A stretch of DNA of 9,900 bases, from NCBI GenBank assembly GCA_946480815.1, contig CAMLLB010000079.1, positions 1 to 9,900 on the forward strand, given 5' to 3'. The stretch is from an uncultured Flavobacteriales bacterium. GTDB taxonomy: Bacteria; Bacteroidota; Bacteroidia; Flavobacteriales; Crocinitomicaceae. How positions within the stretch are numbered: the first letter of the stretch is position 1; the number at the start of each line of letters is the position of its first letter. Below are positions 1 through 6,304 of this stretch, piece after piece. A program made the position numbers and the translations under genes. Below the pieces are notes generated by a model. It was not told where the DNA came from and ran no database searches. It saw only the letters and a list, made by a program, of their open reading frames with translations.

Positions 1-371
1 AGACAAACAAATACGCCGAATTGTTCCGTGACCTGAAAGTTGAGAACGGACTGGGAAATGCTGATTGTAATTACAGTTCATTCGGAACCATTGATTACCA
101 ACTGGCAGAAGAAATCATTTATCAGGAAGAATCACTGGTCAAAAACCCGGAAAGTTACCTGGAATCTTCTCCGATCAACATCACTGACATTGCTGAAAAC
201 GAAGATTTCTTATTGAAAGAAGGCTGTTTCTCCAAAAAAGTTTCCAAAAAAGACACATCAAATTCCCTAGCCATTGCTACCAGTTGCGTATATAACAATT
301 GGGAAGCTTTGCGCTACAGTGAAGCTAATAATTCGTTTGTTATCTACTACGGACAAGCGTTTGCAGACTAA
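1..371 (+). CDS. 3' end of an unrecognised protein (5' truncated by window edge)
   Basis: The reading frame is open from base 3 to the TAA at 369-371, so about 122 residues of the C-terminus are visible and the true start lies left of the window. A TTG at 21 could be read as a start, but the frame continues upstream of it without a stop, so it is more likely internal. The visible part is acidic and soluble-looking, with three cysteines, no membrane segment and no repeat. It ends in a Tyr/Phe-rich stretch (VIYYGQAFAD). I do not recognise the family. The C-terminal aromatic strand faintly resembles the last strand of secreted CAP/SCP-like domains, but no other hallmark is present. It is followed after 61 bases by the thioredoxin-like gene, which appears to have its own -7 promoter element, so co-transcription is not required. 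Confidence 0.7.
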   Translation, partial: TNKYAELFRDLKVENGLGNADCNYSSFGTIDYQLAEEIIYQEESLVKNPESYLESSPINITDIAENEDFLLKEGCFSKKVSKKDTSNSLAIATSCVYNNWEALRYSEANNSFVIYYGQAFAD

Positions 372-389
372 GCAATCCATTTATATCGT

Positions 390-397
390 TAAATTTG
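390..397 (+). promoter_or_regulatory. Candidate Bacteroidota -7 element for the thioredoxin-like gene
   Basis: The octamer TAAATTTG matches the Bacteroidota -7 consensus TAnnTTTG exactly and lies 35 bases before the ATG at 433, which would give a short leader. A TTTG lies at 360-363, but the spacing of 26 bases is longer than the usual roughly 19-21, so the -33 half is not convincing. Confidence 0.4.
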
Positions 398-432
398 CAC
401 TTCCACTAGTAACACTGTAAAAACAAATAACC

Positions 433-1656
433 ATGATACACACACCGAAGACAAACCATTTGCTCTTATCAATTATTCTATTTTTCCCTCTTTTGATCCA
501 CTCTCAGGCACAAACCGGAATGAAAGCACCCGAGCTATCTCTTGAAGGAACTTACAACTGTGAGAATAAATCACTCAAACTGGAATCCCTCAAAGGAAAA
601 ATTGTGGTCCTGGATTTTTGGGCCACCTGGTGCTCTCCATGTGTAGCCGCCTTTCCTGAAAACAATGCCTTATATGCTAAGTACAAGGATAAAGACGTGG
701 TGTTTATTGCTATCACCGATGATCCGAAAGAGAAATTGGAGAACTTTCTGAAAAAAATTACGATTGATTTCTGCGTCGGTAGAGATGATGACAAACAGGA
801 ATTTAAGAACTACAATGTCACGGGCCGTCCGGCGATGTTTGTAATCAACAGAGACGGCATGATCGTTCACAGAAGTAATCATTTATCGGAAGAAACGCTT
901 TTGGAAGTTATCAATACCAACGCAGTTGCCCCTGAACAAAAAAGCAATCATCCGGAAGTTATTTTGAATGGCGGATTCCGTGGAGGCGAGGATCCGTTGT
1001 ATAATGGAATGAAACAAATGGTCGGAAAGGATCAATTCTGCAGTGATGAATTAATCGATCAGTTCATCATCAGACCTTCGCTGGAAACAAAAACTATGGG
1101 TTCTTACGGATACCGTATGAAAGAAGAGCATGTAGGTATCACCTATTCCTCCGGGTCTCTCGAAGAATTGTTTGTTTTCTTACGTGAACTTCCATCAGCT
1201 GTCTGGGTAGAAAACAAGATTCCTGAGAGTTGCCGTTATGATATTGTTTACTGGAGAAAAAATGACAGTTTCGAAAAGGCCCTTTCAGAAATTGAACAAG
1301 GATTACTAAGCGGTTTGTCGATCACTTTTGACTCCATTACCAGCAAGAAAAAGGTCAATGTAGTGTCTCTAAACAAATCGAGTGAATATGTCAGAAATTC
1401 AGCACAAATCGAAGAAGGAACAGAAAAGGCATATGCCTCCGTTGACGATTTTAGGACACGATTGGAGGAATTGACAAAACAATATTATGTGATCGATCAT
1501 TCCCTTAAAGACATGCTCATTTACAACCAGGGAATGGAGTGGAAAAAGTCTCATGAAGCCAGTGCAGCCGAAATCATTGATTTTCTGAAAACAAGAGGAA
1601 TCGGTATAAAACAGGAGCCCTATGTAATAACAACCTACCAGATTCATAAGAAATAA
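433..1656 (+). CDS. Secreted TlpA-type thioredoxin-fold protein with C-terminal DUF3738-like domain
   Basis: Predicted exported thiol-disulfide protein of 407 residues. Residues 9-25 are a hydrophobic signal segment ending in SQA-Q, a plausible signal peptidase I site, with no lipobox cysteine. Residues about 28-160 form a TlpA/ResA-like thioredoxin domain: APELSLEG start, WATWCSPC with the redox pair C67 and C70, and the cis-proline loop TGRPAMFVI with P133. Such domains reduce or isomerise disulfides outside the cytoplasm, often in cytochrome c maturation or oxidative repair. Residues about 200-407 do not belong to the thioredoxin fold. YDIV (269-272), a block of helix and strand (280-315) and VIDHSLKDMLIYNQGMEW (353-370), followed by a predicted final helix and strand, resemble in order the DUF3738/TIGR03435 family, whose function is unknown. 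That second assignment is from memory of the pattern and is less certain. The only reasonable start is the ATG at 433, just before the signal peptide. An intrinsic terminator follows 20 bases after the stop. Confidence 0.85.
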   Translation: MIHTPKTNHLLLSIILFFPLLIHSQAQTGMKAPELSLEGTYNCENKSLKLESLKGKIVVLDFWATWCSPCVAAFPENNALYAKYKDKDVVFIAITDDPKEKLENFLKKITIDFCVGRDDDKQEFKNYNVTGRPAMFVINRDGMIVHRSNHLSEETLLEVINTNAVAPEQKSNHPEVILNGGFRGGEDPLYNGMKQMVGKDQFCSDELIDQFIIRPSLETKTMGSYGYRMKEEHVGITYSSGSLEELFVFLRELPSAVWVENKIPESCRYDIVYWRKNDSFEKALSEIEQGLLSGLSITFDSITSKKKVNVVSLNKSSEYVRNSAQIEEGTEKAYASVDDFRTRLEELTKQYYVIDHSLKDMLIYNQGMEWKKSHEASAAEIIDFLKTRGIGIKQEPYVITTYQIHKK

Positions 1657-1676
1657 AGGAGATTGGATGAAATTTT

Positions 1677-1707
1677 AAAAGCCCTGACATGTACTGCCAG
1701 GGCTTTT
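1677..1707 (+). terminator. Strong rho-independent terminator after the thioredoxin-like gene
   Basis: A perfect 10-bp inverted repeat (AAAAGCCCTG at 1677-1686, CAGGGCTTTT at 1698-1707) encloses an 11-base loop that can add two more pairs (CA/TG). The descending arm ends in TTTT, followed by the T-rich GTTGTT. The A-run on the left arm makes it usable from the other strand too. It isolates the upstream gene from the orphan gene at 1869. Confidence 0.85.
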
Positions 1708-1868
1708 GTTGTTCTAGTCGGATTCTTCCAGCGAAAAAAGTTCATTGACCAAAACAAAGGCTTTTCCAACTTCTTAAATAATCCAAAATCTTAACAGTTT
1801 CTGGCATTCATCTTCCGGTTTGAACGTTCAATAAATCGTAACTTAAGAATTCACAAATACGAAATGTC

Positions 1869-2216
1869 ATGATGACCTGGAGACAATTGCGAAATTACCT
1901 GAAGGGAAAAGTCATACTGATTGGTTTGACTTTTGTGGATCAGGATGGGGAAATAATCGAACGTTATCAAACTCACGGAAAAGTTGCGAAATTGACTGTC
2001 GATGGATTCTTCAAAATAATCAGAGAGGATAACAGTATTTTCCGGATTCCCTACCTGAGAAATACGATCAAACGGGCCAAACACGGTGCATATCGTGAAA
2101 AATCAACAGGCGAAACCATCGAAAACCCTGATTTTATTATCACCTGGAAAGTGAAAACTTCCGATCATGCTGATTTGGAAGAGATCAAAAAACATGGGTA
2201 TATGCCGGCTTATTAA
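1869..2216 (+). CDS. Small uncharacterised cytoplasmic protein (115 aa)
   Basis: A compact, charged, soluble protein of 115 residues with no signal peptide, no membrane segment and no cysteine. The N-terminal helix-like stretch (MMTWRQLRNYLKGK) is followed by alternating hydrophobic strands (VILIGLTFVD, EIIERYQTHGKVAKL, FFKIIRED, FRIPYL), which suggests a small mostly-beta fold. The middle contains polar loops and the motif TGETIENPDFIITW; the last 20 residues are helical and end in GYMPAY. Starts at 1869 and 1872 give adjacent methionines; the ATG at 1864 is in another frame and stops at once. It is a lone gene after a strong terminator and 117 bases before the AraC regulator. I do not recognise a named family. 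The look is that of a single-domain accessory protein, but no function should be inferred. Confidence 0.7.
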   Translation: MMTWRQLRNYLKGKVILIGLTFVDQDGEIIERYQTHGKVAKLTVDGFFKIIREDNSIFRIPYLRNTIKRAKHGAYREKSTGETIENPDFIITWKVKTSDHADLEEIKKHGYMPAY

Positions 2217-2333
2217 CGATGACTTCGCATACTATCCCTTGGCCGAATTTCAGTCATTTTTTGACCGTACTCACTCCTATTTCTCATTAATTCGTATCTT
2301 GATTCCAAGAAACAATCGCAACAGGGAAATCTC

Positions 2334-3125
2334 ATGACACGATCAAAAGAAATCAGTTTTATTTCTGTTGAGAATCAAAATCAGGATTTTCCAAGGCATT
2401 TCCACGAAACATTTTGCATTTCCCTCATAAGGAACGGAATTGAAAAGATAGAACTTGATGATCAATTCTTTTACAGCCAAACGAACAGCATTTCCATCAC
2501 CAATCCTTATGAAGTTCATGCCAATCCTTTAGTTGATACCGATACCAAAGTAAGTTTCGATACCATTTATGTTTCACCCGACTTCATGTCATATATTCTG
2601 AATGGCAAAGAAATTGAATTCAGGGAACGTCAGATCCTGGACAGCAGTGCAAACAATGCTTTTTTACAGCTATTAAACCACCTGAAGGCCGATGATCATC
2701 AATCCGAATCGGTATTAGCCAATTTCGTCCACGAACTTTATCCGTATTCACAAATTACAGAGGCCGAAAAAACATTTTCTTTTCATTCCTCTTATCTTAC
2801 AGAACTGTTGACATACATCGAACAACACATCGAAAATAAGATTTACCTGGATGAACTGGCACGAATCATCCATTTAAACCCTTTCGGCTTTTCCAAAAAG
2901 TTTAAATCCCTTACTGGAATGACACCGATGAGTTATGTATTGATGAAAAAGGTGTTTTCTGCCAAAGCTCAGATCAATCCGGATTGTGACCTCACCGATT
3001 TAGCCTATCAGTATAATTTTACGGATATAGCGCATTTTTCCAACAGCTTCAAGAAATATGTCGGTGTTTCGCCCAGGGAATATAGAAACCAATTGAAGGG
3101 GAAGTTGCCAAGATTATACAAGTAA
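2334..3125 (+). CDS. AraC/XylS-family transcriptional regulator
   Basis: A 263-residue DNA-binding regulator of standard AraC length. Residues about 15-90 form the sensor part, with the cupin-type signature HFHETFCISLIRNG (22-35) and NPYEVH (57-62) typical of the AraC N-terminal ligand-binding domain. Residues about 153-252 form the AraC DNA-binding domain with two helix-turn-helix units: YLDELARIIHLNPFGFSKKF (171-190) and DLTDLAYQYNFTDIAHFSNS (219-238), followed by the family ending KKYVGVSPREYR. The segment between the two units is slightly atypical: the usual Arg-x-x-x-Ala is MKKVFSAKAQI. The inducer is unknown. An AGGG at 2323-2326, seven bases before the ATG, is a modest ribosome binding site. 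The gene lies 48 bases upstream of the S41 peptidase homologue in the same direction, which makes that gene the first candidate target, though this is inference from position. Confidence 0.93.
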   Translation: MTRSKEISFISVENQNQDFPRHFHETFCISLIRNGIEKIELDDQFFYSQTNSISITNPYEVHANPLVDTDTKVSFDTIYVSPDFMSYILNGKEIEFRERQILDSSANNAFLQLLNHLKADDHQSESVLANFVHELYPYSQITEAEKTFSFHSSYLTELLTYIEQHIENKIYLDELARIIHLNPFGFSKKFKSLTGMTPMSYVLMKKVFSAKAQINPDCDLTDLAYQYNFTDIAHFSNSFKKYVGVSPREYRNQLKGKLPRLYK

Positions 3126-3142
3126 ATCCCTATTCGATCCTG

Positions 3143-3150
3143 TACATTTG
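3143..3150 (+). promoter_or_regulatory. Candidate Bacteroidota -7 element for the S41 gene
   Basis: TACATTTG fits TAnnTTTG exactly and lies 23 bases before the ATG at 3174, in the gap after the AraC gene. No TTTG is visible at the proper -33 distance, so an activator may be needed, which would fit control by the neighbouring AraC protein. That link is inference. Confidence 0.4.
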
Positions 3151-3173
3151 ATGAATCATTCATGTTAAGGTAA

Positions 3174-4628
3174 ATGAATAGTTTATTTCCGGCAGTATTA
3201 TCACTTTTCCTCGTTTTCGAATGTAAAGCGCAAATCGGCCATAGACAATTATTAAAAGATTTTGACCTTTTTAAGCGTATCTATGAAAAGGCAAATGCCG
3301 GATTATACAAGTACCATTCGAAACAGGAAATCGACAGTGTTTTCCGGGTGAGCAGGAAACGGATCCAAAACCAGACTTCTTACCGGGAATTTTACAACAT
3401 AATCTGGAACGTCATTGATTTTACCGGAAGTTGTCACAACGACTTAAACTATCCGGACTCATTGAACAGGGAACTTCGAAAACAAAAAATATTCTTCCCG
3501 CTACCGTTGAAATATCTGAACAATAAGCTTTATTCCAACCGGGAATATAAAAACATCCCTGCCGGAAGTGAAATTCTATCTGTAAATGGGATTCCGGTAA
3601 ATGATTTTGCAAAAGAAATTTCCCGGTTCACAAGTACTGATGGATACAATCTTACCGGAAAATATGCTTTCCTTGAAACAAGAATGCTTTTTTTCTATAT
3701 ATACCTGGCTTACGGAGAACAAGATTCTTTCACCATTCATTACCGGGACAGTTCGGAAACCAAACAAAAAGTCCTGGCATCCGTTGATTACAAAAATGCA
3801 TTGGAAAACTACCAAAAGCGCTTTATTCCTGCATATGAGAAAAGTCGTGAAATCGATTATTCATTTCAATATCTTGACAGTTCGGGAACAGGTTTACTCA
3901 CGGTGAATACCTTTTCTTTAGGTGGGCCCAAAAGCGAGGGACATAAAAACTATGCGGCGTTTCTTGATTCGGTATTTAGTGATTTGAAAAACAGAAATAT
4001 TCAAAACCTGATTGTGGACATCCGTGAAAATGGCGGCGGCAATGACCCGAATGACCTTTTGCTTTATTCCTATCTGGCCAAACGCAATTTCAGAGAAAAC
4101 CGCTCTGTGTTTACGCTTTTCCATCAAGTTCCATTCAAAAAATACTTCCTTGAAGAAGAAAAAGACGAGATCAGGGACCTGGAAGCGGAATTAAAAGAGG
4201 AACATCCTGTTTTTAAAAATGGGAAATATTATCAAAGCGAAAAGGTCAATCCGCTTTGGAATCCCAATCCAAATGCATTCTCCGGTCAGATTTACCTTTT
4301 AATCAGTCCGTTCGTAGCTTCAGCCGGCTCCTTATTTGCAAGTATGGTTAAAAGTGATGAAGAATCAATCGTTATCGGACAGGAAGCATTAGGAGGTTAT
4401 TACGGTCATACAGGCCATATTCCTGTTACTTACAAACTTCCAGAAACCGGTTTGCTGTTGACATTTTCAATTGTAGACCTGGAGCAGGATGTACAAAAAC
4501 TCCCTGATCAGCAAATCGGAGACGGCGTGAAACCGGATTATGTGGTAGAACAAACAATGGATGAATATCTGAAAAATACAGACACCATCCTTGAATTTGC
4601 AAAAAGGATCAGTAACCCCATGAAATAA
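3174..4628 (+). CDS. Exported S41-family (tricorn/C-terminal-processing-type) peptidase homologue
   Basis: A 484-residue secreted protein. Residues 1-19 are a signal peptide ending CKA-Q; the cysteine at 17 lacks a proper lipobox, so signal peptidase I cleavage is preferred. Residues about 20-125 are the helical N-terminal part with SCHND (H88) at the place of the catalytic His of His-Ser type S41 enzymes. Residues 128-145 (IPAGSEILSVNGIPVNDF) are a short PDZ-like segment. The peptidase core has VDIRENGGGND (281-291), the nucleophile loop SPFVASAGSLF (378-388, nucleophile S383), then GQEALGG (402-408), where E404 sits where tricorn-type enzymes carry a Glu, and the closing GDGVKPDYVVE (449-459). 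The Lys of the CtpA/Prc-type GKG motif is absent, so the Ser-Lys dyad mechanism is unlikely. It probably acts outside the inner membrane on peptides or misfolded proteins; the substrate is unknown. The start is chosen because it directly precedes the signal peptide. Confidence 0.88.
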   Translation: MNSLFPAVLSLFLVFECKAQIGHRQLLKDFDLFKRIYEKANAGLYKYHSKQEIDSVFRVSRKRIQNQTSYREFYNIIWNVIDFTGSCHNDLNYPDSLNRELRKQKIFFPLPLKYLNNKLYSNREYKNIPAGSEILSVNGIPVNDFAKEISRFTSTDGYNLTGKYAFLETRMLFFYIYLAYGEQDSFTIHYRDSSETKQKVLASVDYKNALENYQKRFIPAYEKSREIDYSFQYLDSSGTGLLTVNTFSLGGPKSEGHKNYAAFLDSVFSDLKNRNIQNLIVDIRENGGGNDPNDLLLYSYLAKRNFRENRSVFTLFHQVPFKKYFLEEEKDEIRDLEAELKEEHPVFKNGKYYQSEKVNPLWNPNPNAFSGQIYLLISPFVASAGSLFASMVKSDEESIVIGQEALGGYYGHTGHIPVTYKLPETGLLLTFSIVDLEQDVQKLPDQQIGDGVKPDYVVEQTMDEYLKNTDTILEFAKRISNPMK

Positions 4629-4686
4629 TTTGTATTTTGGGATCTCTGAAGTCTCTTATCCTTTTAAAAATTCTTAAACAAAAGTC

Positions 4687-5166
4687 ATGAAAAACATCCC
4701 CACTTTATACGAATGGGCCGGCGATATAAAAACCTTTGAAACCTTATTTACCCAATTTTACGCTAAGGTTTTAAAGGACGATTTACTGGGCGAAGTTTTT
4801 GAAAACATGTCACCCGAGCATGTGAAACACGTTTCCAATTTTGTGGCAGAAGTTTTTGGCGGAGATAAACTATACACCCAACAGGATAATGGAAGTCATG
4901 CCAAAATGATCGGCAAACACATCGGTAAAATGCTCACAGAAGAAAAACGGCAGCGCTGGGTCCAGCTTTTATTACAGACAGCAGATGAGGTTGGACTAAA
5001 AAGTGATCCGGAGTTCCGCTCAGCCTTTGTTGGTTATATTGAATGGGGAACCAGGCTTGCTGTGATCAATTCTCAATTAACGGAAAACCCTATGAACACG
5101 AATGAACCCATGCCCAATTGGGGTTGGGGAGAAACGGGTGGACCTTATAATCCCGAAAACATTTAG
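4687..5166 (+). CDS. Group II truncated haemoglobin (trHbII)
   Basis: A 159-residue haem protein of the truncated globin superfamily, expected to bind O2, NO or related ligands in the cytoplasm. Visible landmarks are the B helix FTQFYAKVLKDDLL with the B10 tyrosine Y25, the VFGGDKLY turn after the E helix (56-63), the F-helix segment GSHAKMIGKHIGKML with H78 as likely proximal haem ligand, and RWVQLLLQTADEVGL with W91 at the G8 position characteristic of group II. YIEWGTRLAV closes the H helix. A Trp/Gly/Pro-rich tail of about 25 residues (MPNWGWGETGGPYNPENI) extends beyond the globin fold, as often seen in this subgroup. The gene ends in its own hairpin terminator and is followed by the SDR. 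NO or oxygen chemistry is a family-level expectation and is not shown by the sequence. Confidence 0.9.
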   Translation: MKNIPTLYEWAGDIKTFETLFTQFYAKVLKDDLLGEVFENMSPEHVKHVSNFVAEVFGGDKLYTQQDNGSHAKMIGKHIGKMLTEEKRQRWVQLLLQTADEVGLKSDPEFRSAFVGYIEWGTRLAVINSQLTENPMNTNEPMPNWGWGETGGPYNPENI

Positions 5167-5181
5167 CAAGTTTCGGGTTTT
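5152..5181 (+). terminator. Intrinsic terminator overlapping the globin stop codon
   Basis: CCCGAAA (5152-5158) and TTTCGGG (5171-5177) form a 7-bp stem around a 12-base loop that contains the globin stop TAG (5164-5166). TTTT follows directly at 5178-5181. The left arm encodes the last globin codons, so the tail sequence is constrained twice. It probably separates the globin from the SDR. Confidence 0.6.
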
Positions 5182-5208
5182 ATCGCCTGTCAATGAACCC
5201 AATCTTTG
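5178..5208 (+). promoter_or_regulatory. Weak candidate promoter for the SDR gene
   Basis: AATCTTTG at 5201-5208 matches seven of eight positions of the Bacteroidota -7 consensus if the two free positions are counted as matches; only the first T is missing. TTTT at 5178-5181 is a 3-of-4 match to the -33 TTTG, with a 19-base spacer. Transcription would begin near 5215, downstream of the ATG at 5193, which favours 5232 as the start codon. Confidence 0.3.
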
Positions 5209-5231
5209 CATTCAAGTTTAAAACAGTAGAA

Positions 5232-5984
5232 ATGCAAAAATTTAAAAGCAAATCCGTCTTAATTACAGGCGGATCAAATGGAATGGGGTTTGCCACAGCG
5301 CAGGAATTTATACGGGAAGGAGCAACAGTTTTAATAACGGGCCGTAGTCGGGAAACAGTAGATAAAGCAATATCAGAGTTAGGCCCAAATGCGATTGGTT
5401 TGGTATCTGATTCGGGAAAAATGTCCGATATCTTCGAATTGCAAAAGCTGGTAAAACAGCATACTGATCACTTAGATGTGTTGTTTGTAAATGCCGGATA
5501 TGGCAAATTTGCGTCAATTGAACAAGTTGATGAAACTCATTTTGATGAACTCTTCAATCTGTTTGTAAAAGGAAGCTTCTTCACCGTTCAGCAGCTTTTG
5601 CCGATGATGCCTGCCGGAAGCTCGATCATTTTAAACACTTCAGTTGTTACCAGGTTCGGGTTCGATAATTTCTCTATTTATTCAGCAGCCAAATCAGCGG
5701 TCCAATCTTTCATAAAAACGTTTTCAACAGAATGTACCAGGAAGAACATACGTGTGAACGGAGTAAGTCCAGGCTATATTAAAACCAACATTTTCAACAA
5801 TACAGGATTGACCAAAGACCAGATTGAAGGAACGATTCAGGGAATTATTCCAACACTTCCATTCAAGCGCTTTGGTGAAACTTCAGAAATTGCCAAAACG
5901 GTTCTTTTTCTTGCATCGGATGATGCTTCGTATATCCACGGAGCAGAAATAGTAGTGGATGGCGGGTTGTCAAATACCAAGTAA
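5232..5984 (+). CDS. Short-chain dehydrogenase/reductase (classical SDR)
   Basis: A 250-residue cytoplasmic NAD(P)-dependent oxidoreductase with a Rossmann fold. From the ATG at 5232 it shows TGGSNGMG (12-19) for dinucleotide binding, TGRSR (37-41) after the second strand, where arginines would suit NADPH, NAG (87-89), the catalytic S137 in NTSVVT, YSAAK with Y150 and K154, SPGYIKTNI (179-187) and the closing DDASYIHGAEIVVDGG. The usual catalytic Asn in the segment before VKG is replaced by Phe (F111, in FNLFVKGSFF). An in-frame ATG at 5193 would add 13 residues unlike the family start, so 5232 is preferred; MQKFKSKSVLITGG is a normal SDR beginning. The substrate cannot be read from sequence. 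It lies 65 bases after the globin stop, with a terminator and a weak promoter between. Confidence 0.92.
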   Translation: MQKFKSKSVLITGGSNGMGFATAQEFIREGATVLITGRSRETVDKAISELGPNAIGLVSDSGKMSDIFELQKLVKQHTDHLDVLFVNAGYGKFASIEQVDETHFDELFNLFVKGSFFTVQQLLPMMPAGSSIILNTSVVTRFGFDNFSIYSAAKSAVQSFIKTFSTECTRKNIRVNGVSPGYIKTNIFNNTGLTKDQIEGTIQGIIPTLPFKRFGETSEIAKTVLFLASDDASYIHGAEIVVDGGLSNTK

Positions 5985-6091
5985 TGAAGAGAAAATAGTT
6001 ATGACTGATTGGTGTATTACGATATCACGATTCCTTTTAATATAGTAAAAAAAACGGTAAGGGGCAAGCCAACTAGTAGTTTCAAAAAAAA

Positions 6092-6206
6092 TAACCGTTA
6101 AAAACACTTAGAGTCCCTGTTTATAAGGGAAAGAGGAAATATCACGACTCAAAATCAAGTTATTTTGCTAATCGTTGCGTAACGGTTAAAAAACCTTTAG
6201 AGACTC
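6092..6206. repeat. Imperfect direct repeat pair built on TAAC(C/G)GTTA
   Basis: Copy 1 (6092-6115) begins TAACCGTTAAAAA and copy 2 (6180-6206) begins TAACGGTTAAAAA, 88 bases apart. Similarity continues through CACTTAGAG versus CCTTTAGAG and into a TC or ACTC end. The TAAC-n-GTTA core is itself a near-palindrome, like a dimeric protein binding site. Function is unknown. Confidence 0.5.
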
Positions 6207-6230
6207 GAAAATAAAACGATTTTACTCCTC

Positions 6231-6278
6231 CTCTTTGACGAAGTCTGATACTTGTTTGAGTGTCAGACTCTCAAAGAG
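6231..6278 (-). terminator. Long two-part hairpin downstream of dnaE, possible convergent terminator
   Basis: The outer arms CTCTTTGA (6231-6238) and TCAAAGAG (6271-6278) pair over 8 bp. After a 3-by-1 internal loop, AGTCTGATAC (6242-6251) pairs with GTGTCAGACT (6260-6269) over 10 bp with one G-U-type mismatch, leaving an 8-base loop. It begins 27 bases beyond the dnaE stop and lies in both converging transcripts. No run of U follows directly on either strand, so it may be an end-protecting or processing hairpin more than a classic terminator. Confidence 0.5.
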
Positions 6279-6304
6279 AGAAAATTATCAGGACACCTTT
6301 TCAA

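Larger units (their letters stand above)
5985..6304. other. Gene-free convergent intergenic region rich in small repeats
   Basis: These 320 bases lie between the end of the SDR (plus) and the end of dnaE (minus). No coding frame with family features or convincing start is present. The region is AT-rich and holds an imperfect direct repeat (6092-6115 and 6180-6206), a second short direct repeat ATATCACGA (6022-6030 and 6139-6147), a small hairpin TCCCT/AGGGA (6114-6130), a weak AT hairpin AAAAT/ATTTT (6208-6223) and a long hairpin (6231-6278). No clear tRNA or known riboswitch is recognised. Confidence 0.6.

Noticed and set aside
1819..1846. Possible promoter TTTG ... TAACTTAA for the orphan gene
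   Set aside because: The -7 part lacks the final TG and the spacer of 16 is short; too weak to list.
2257..2301. Possible AraC promoter TTTG ... TATCTTG
   Set aside because: The spacer of about 31 bases is far from the usual distance and the -7 match is incomplete.
3210..3236. Lipobox in the S41 signal peptide (VFEC)
   Set aside because: The residue before Cys is Glu, not Gly/Ala/Ser, so lipidation is unlikely; cleavage at CKA-Q fits better.
5193..5231. Upstream ATG adding 13 residues to the SDR
   Set aside because: The extra residues are unlike the SDR family start and the ATG lies upstream of the likely transcription start.
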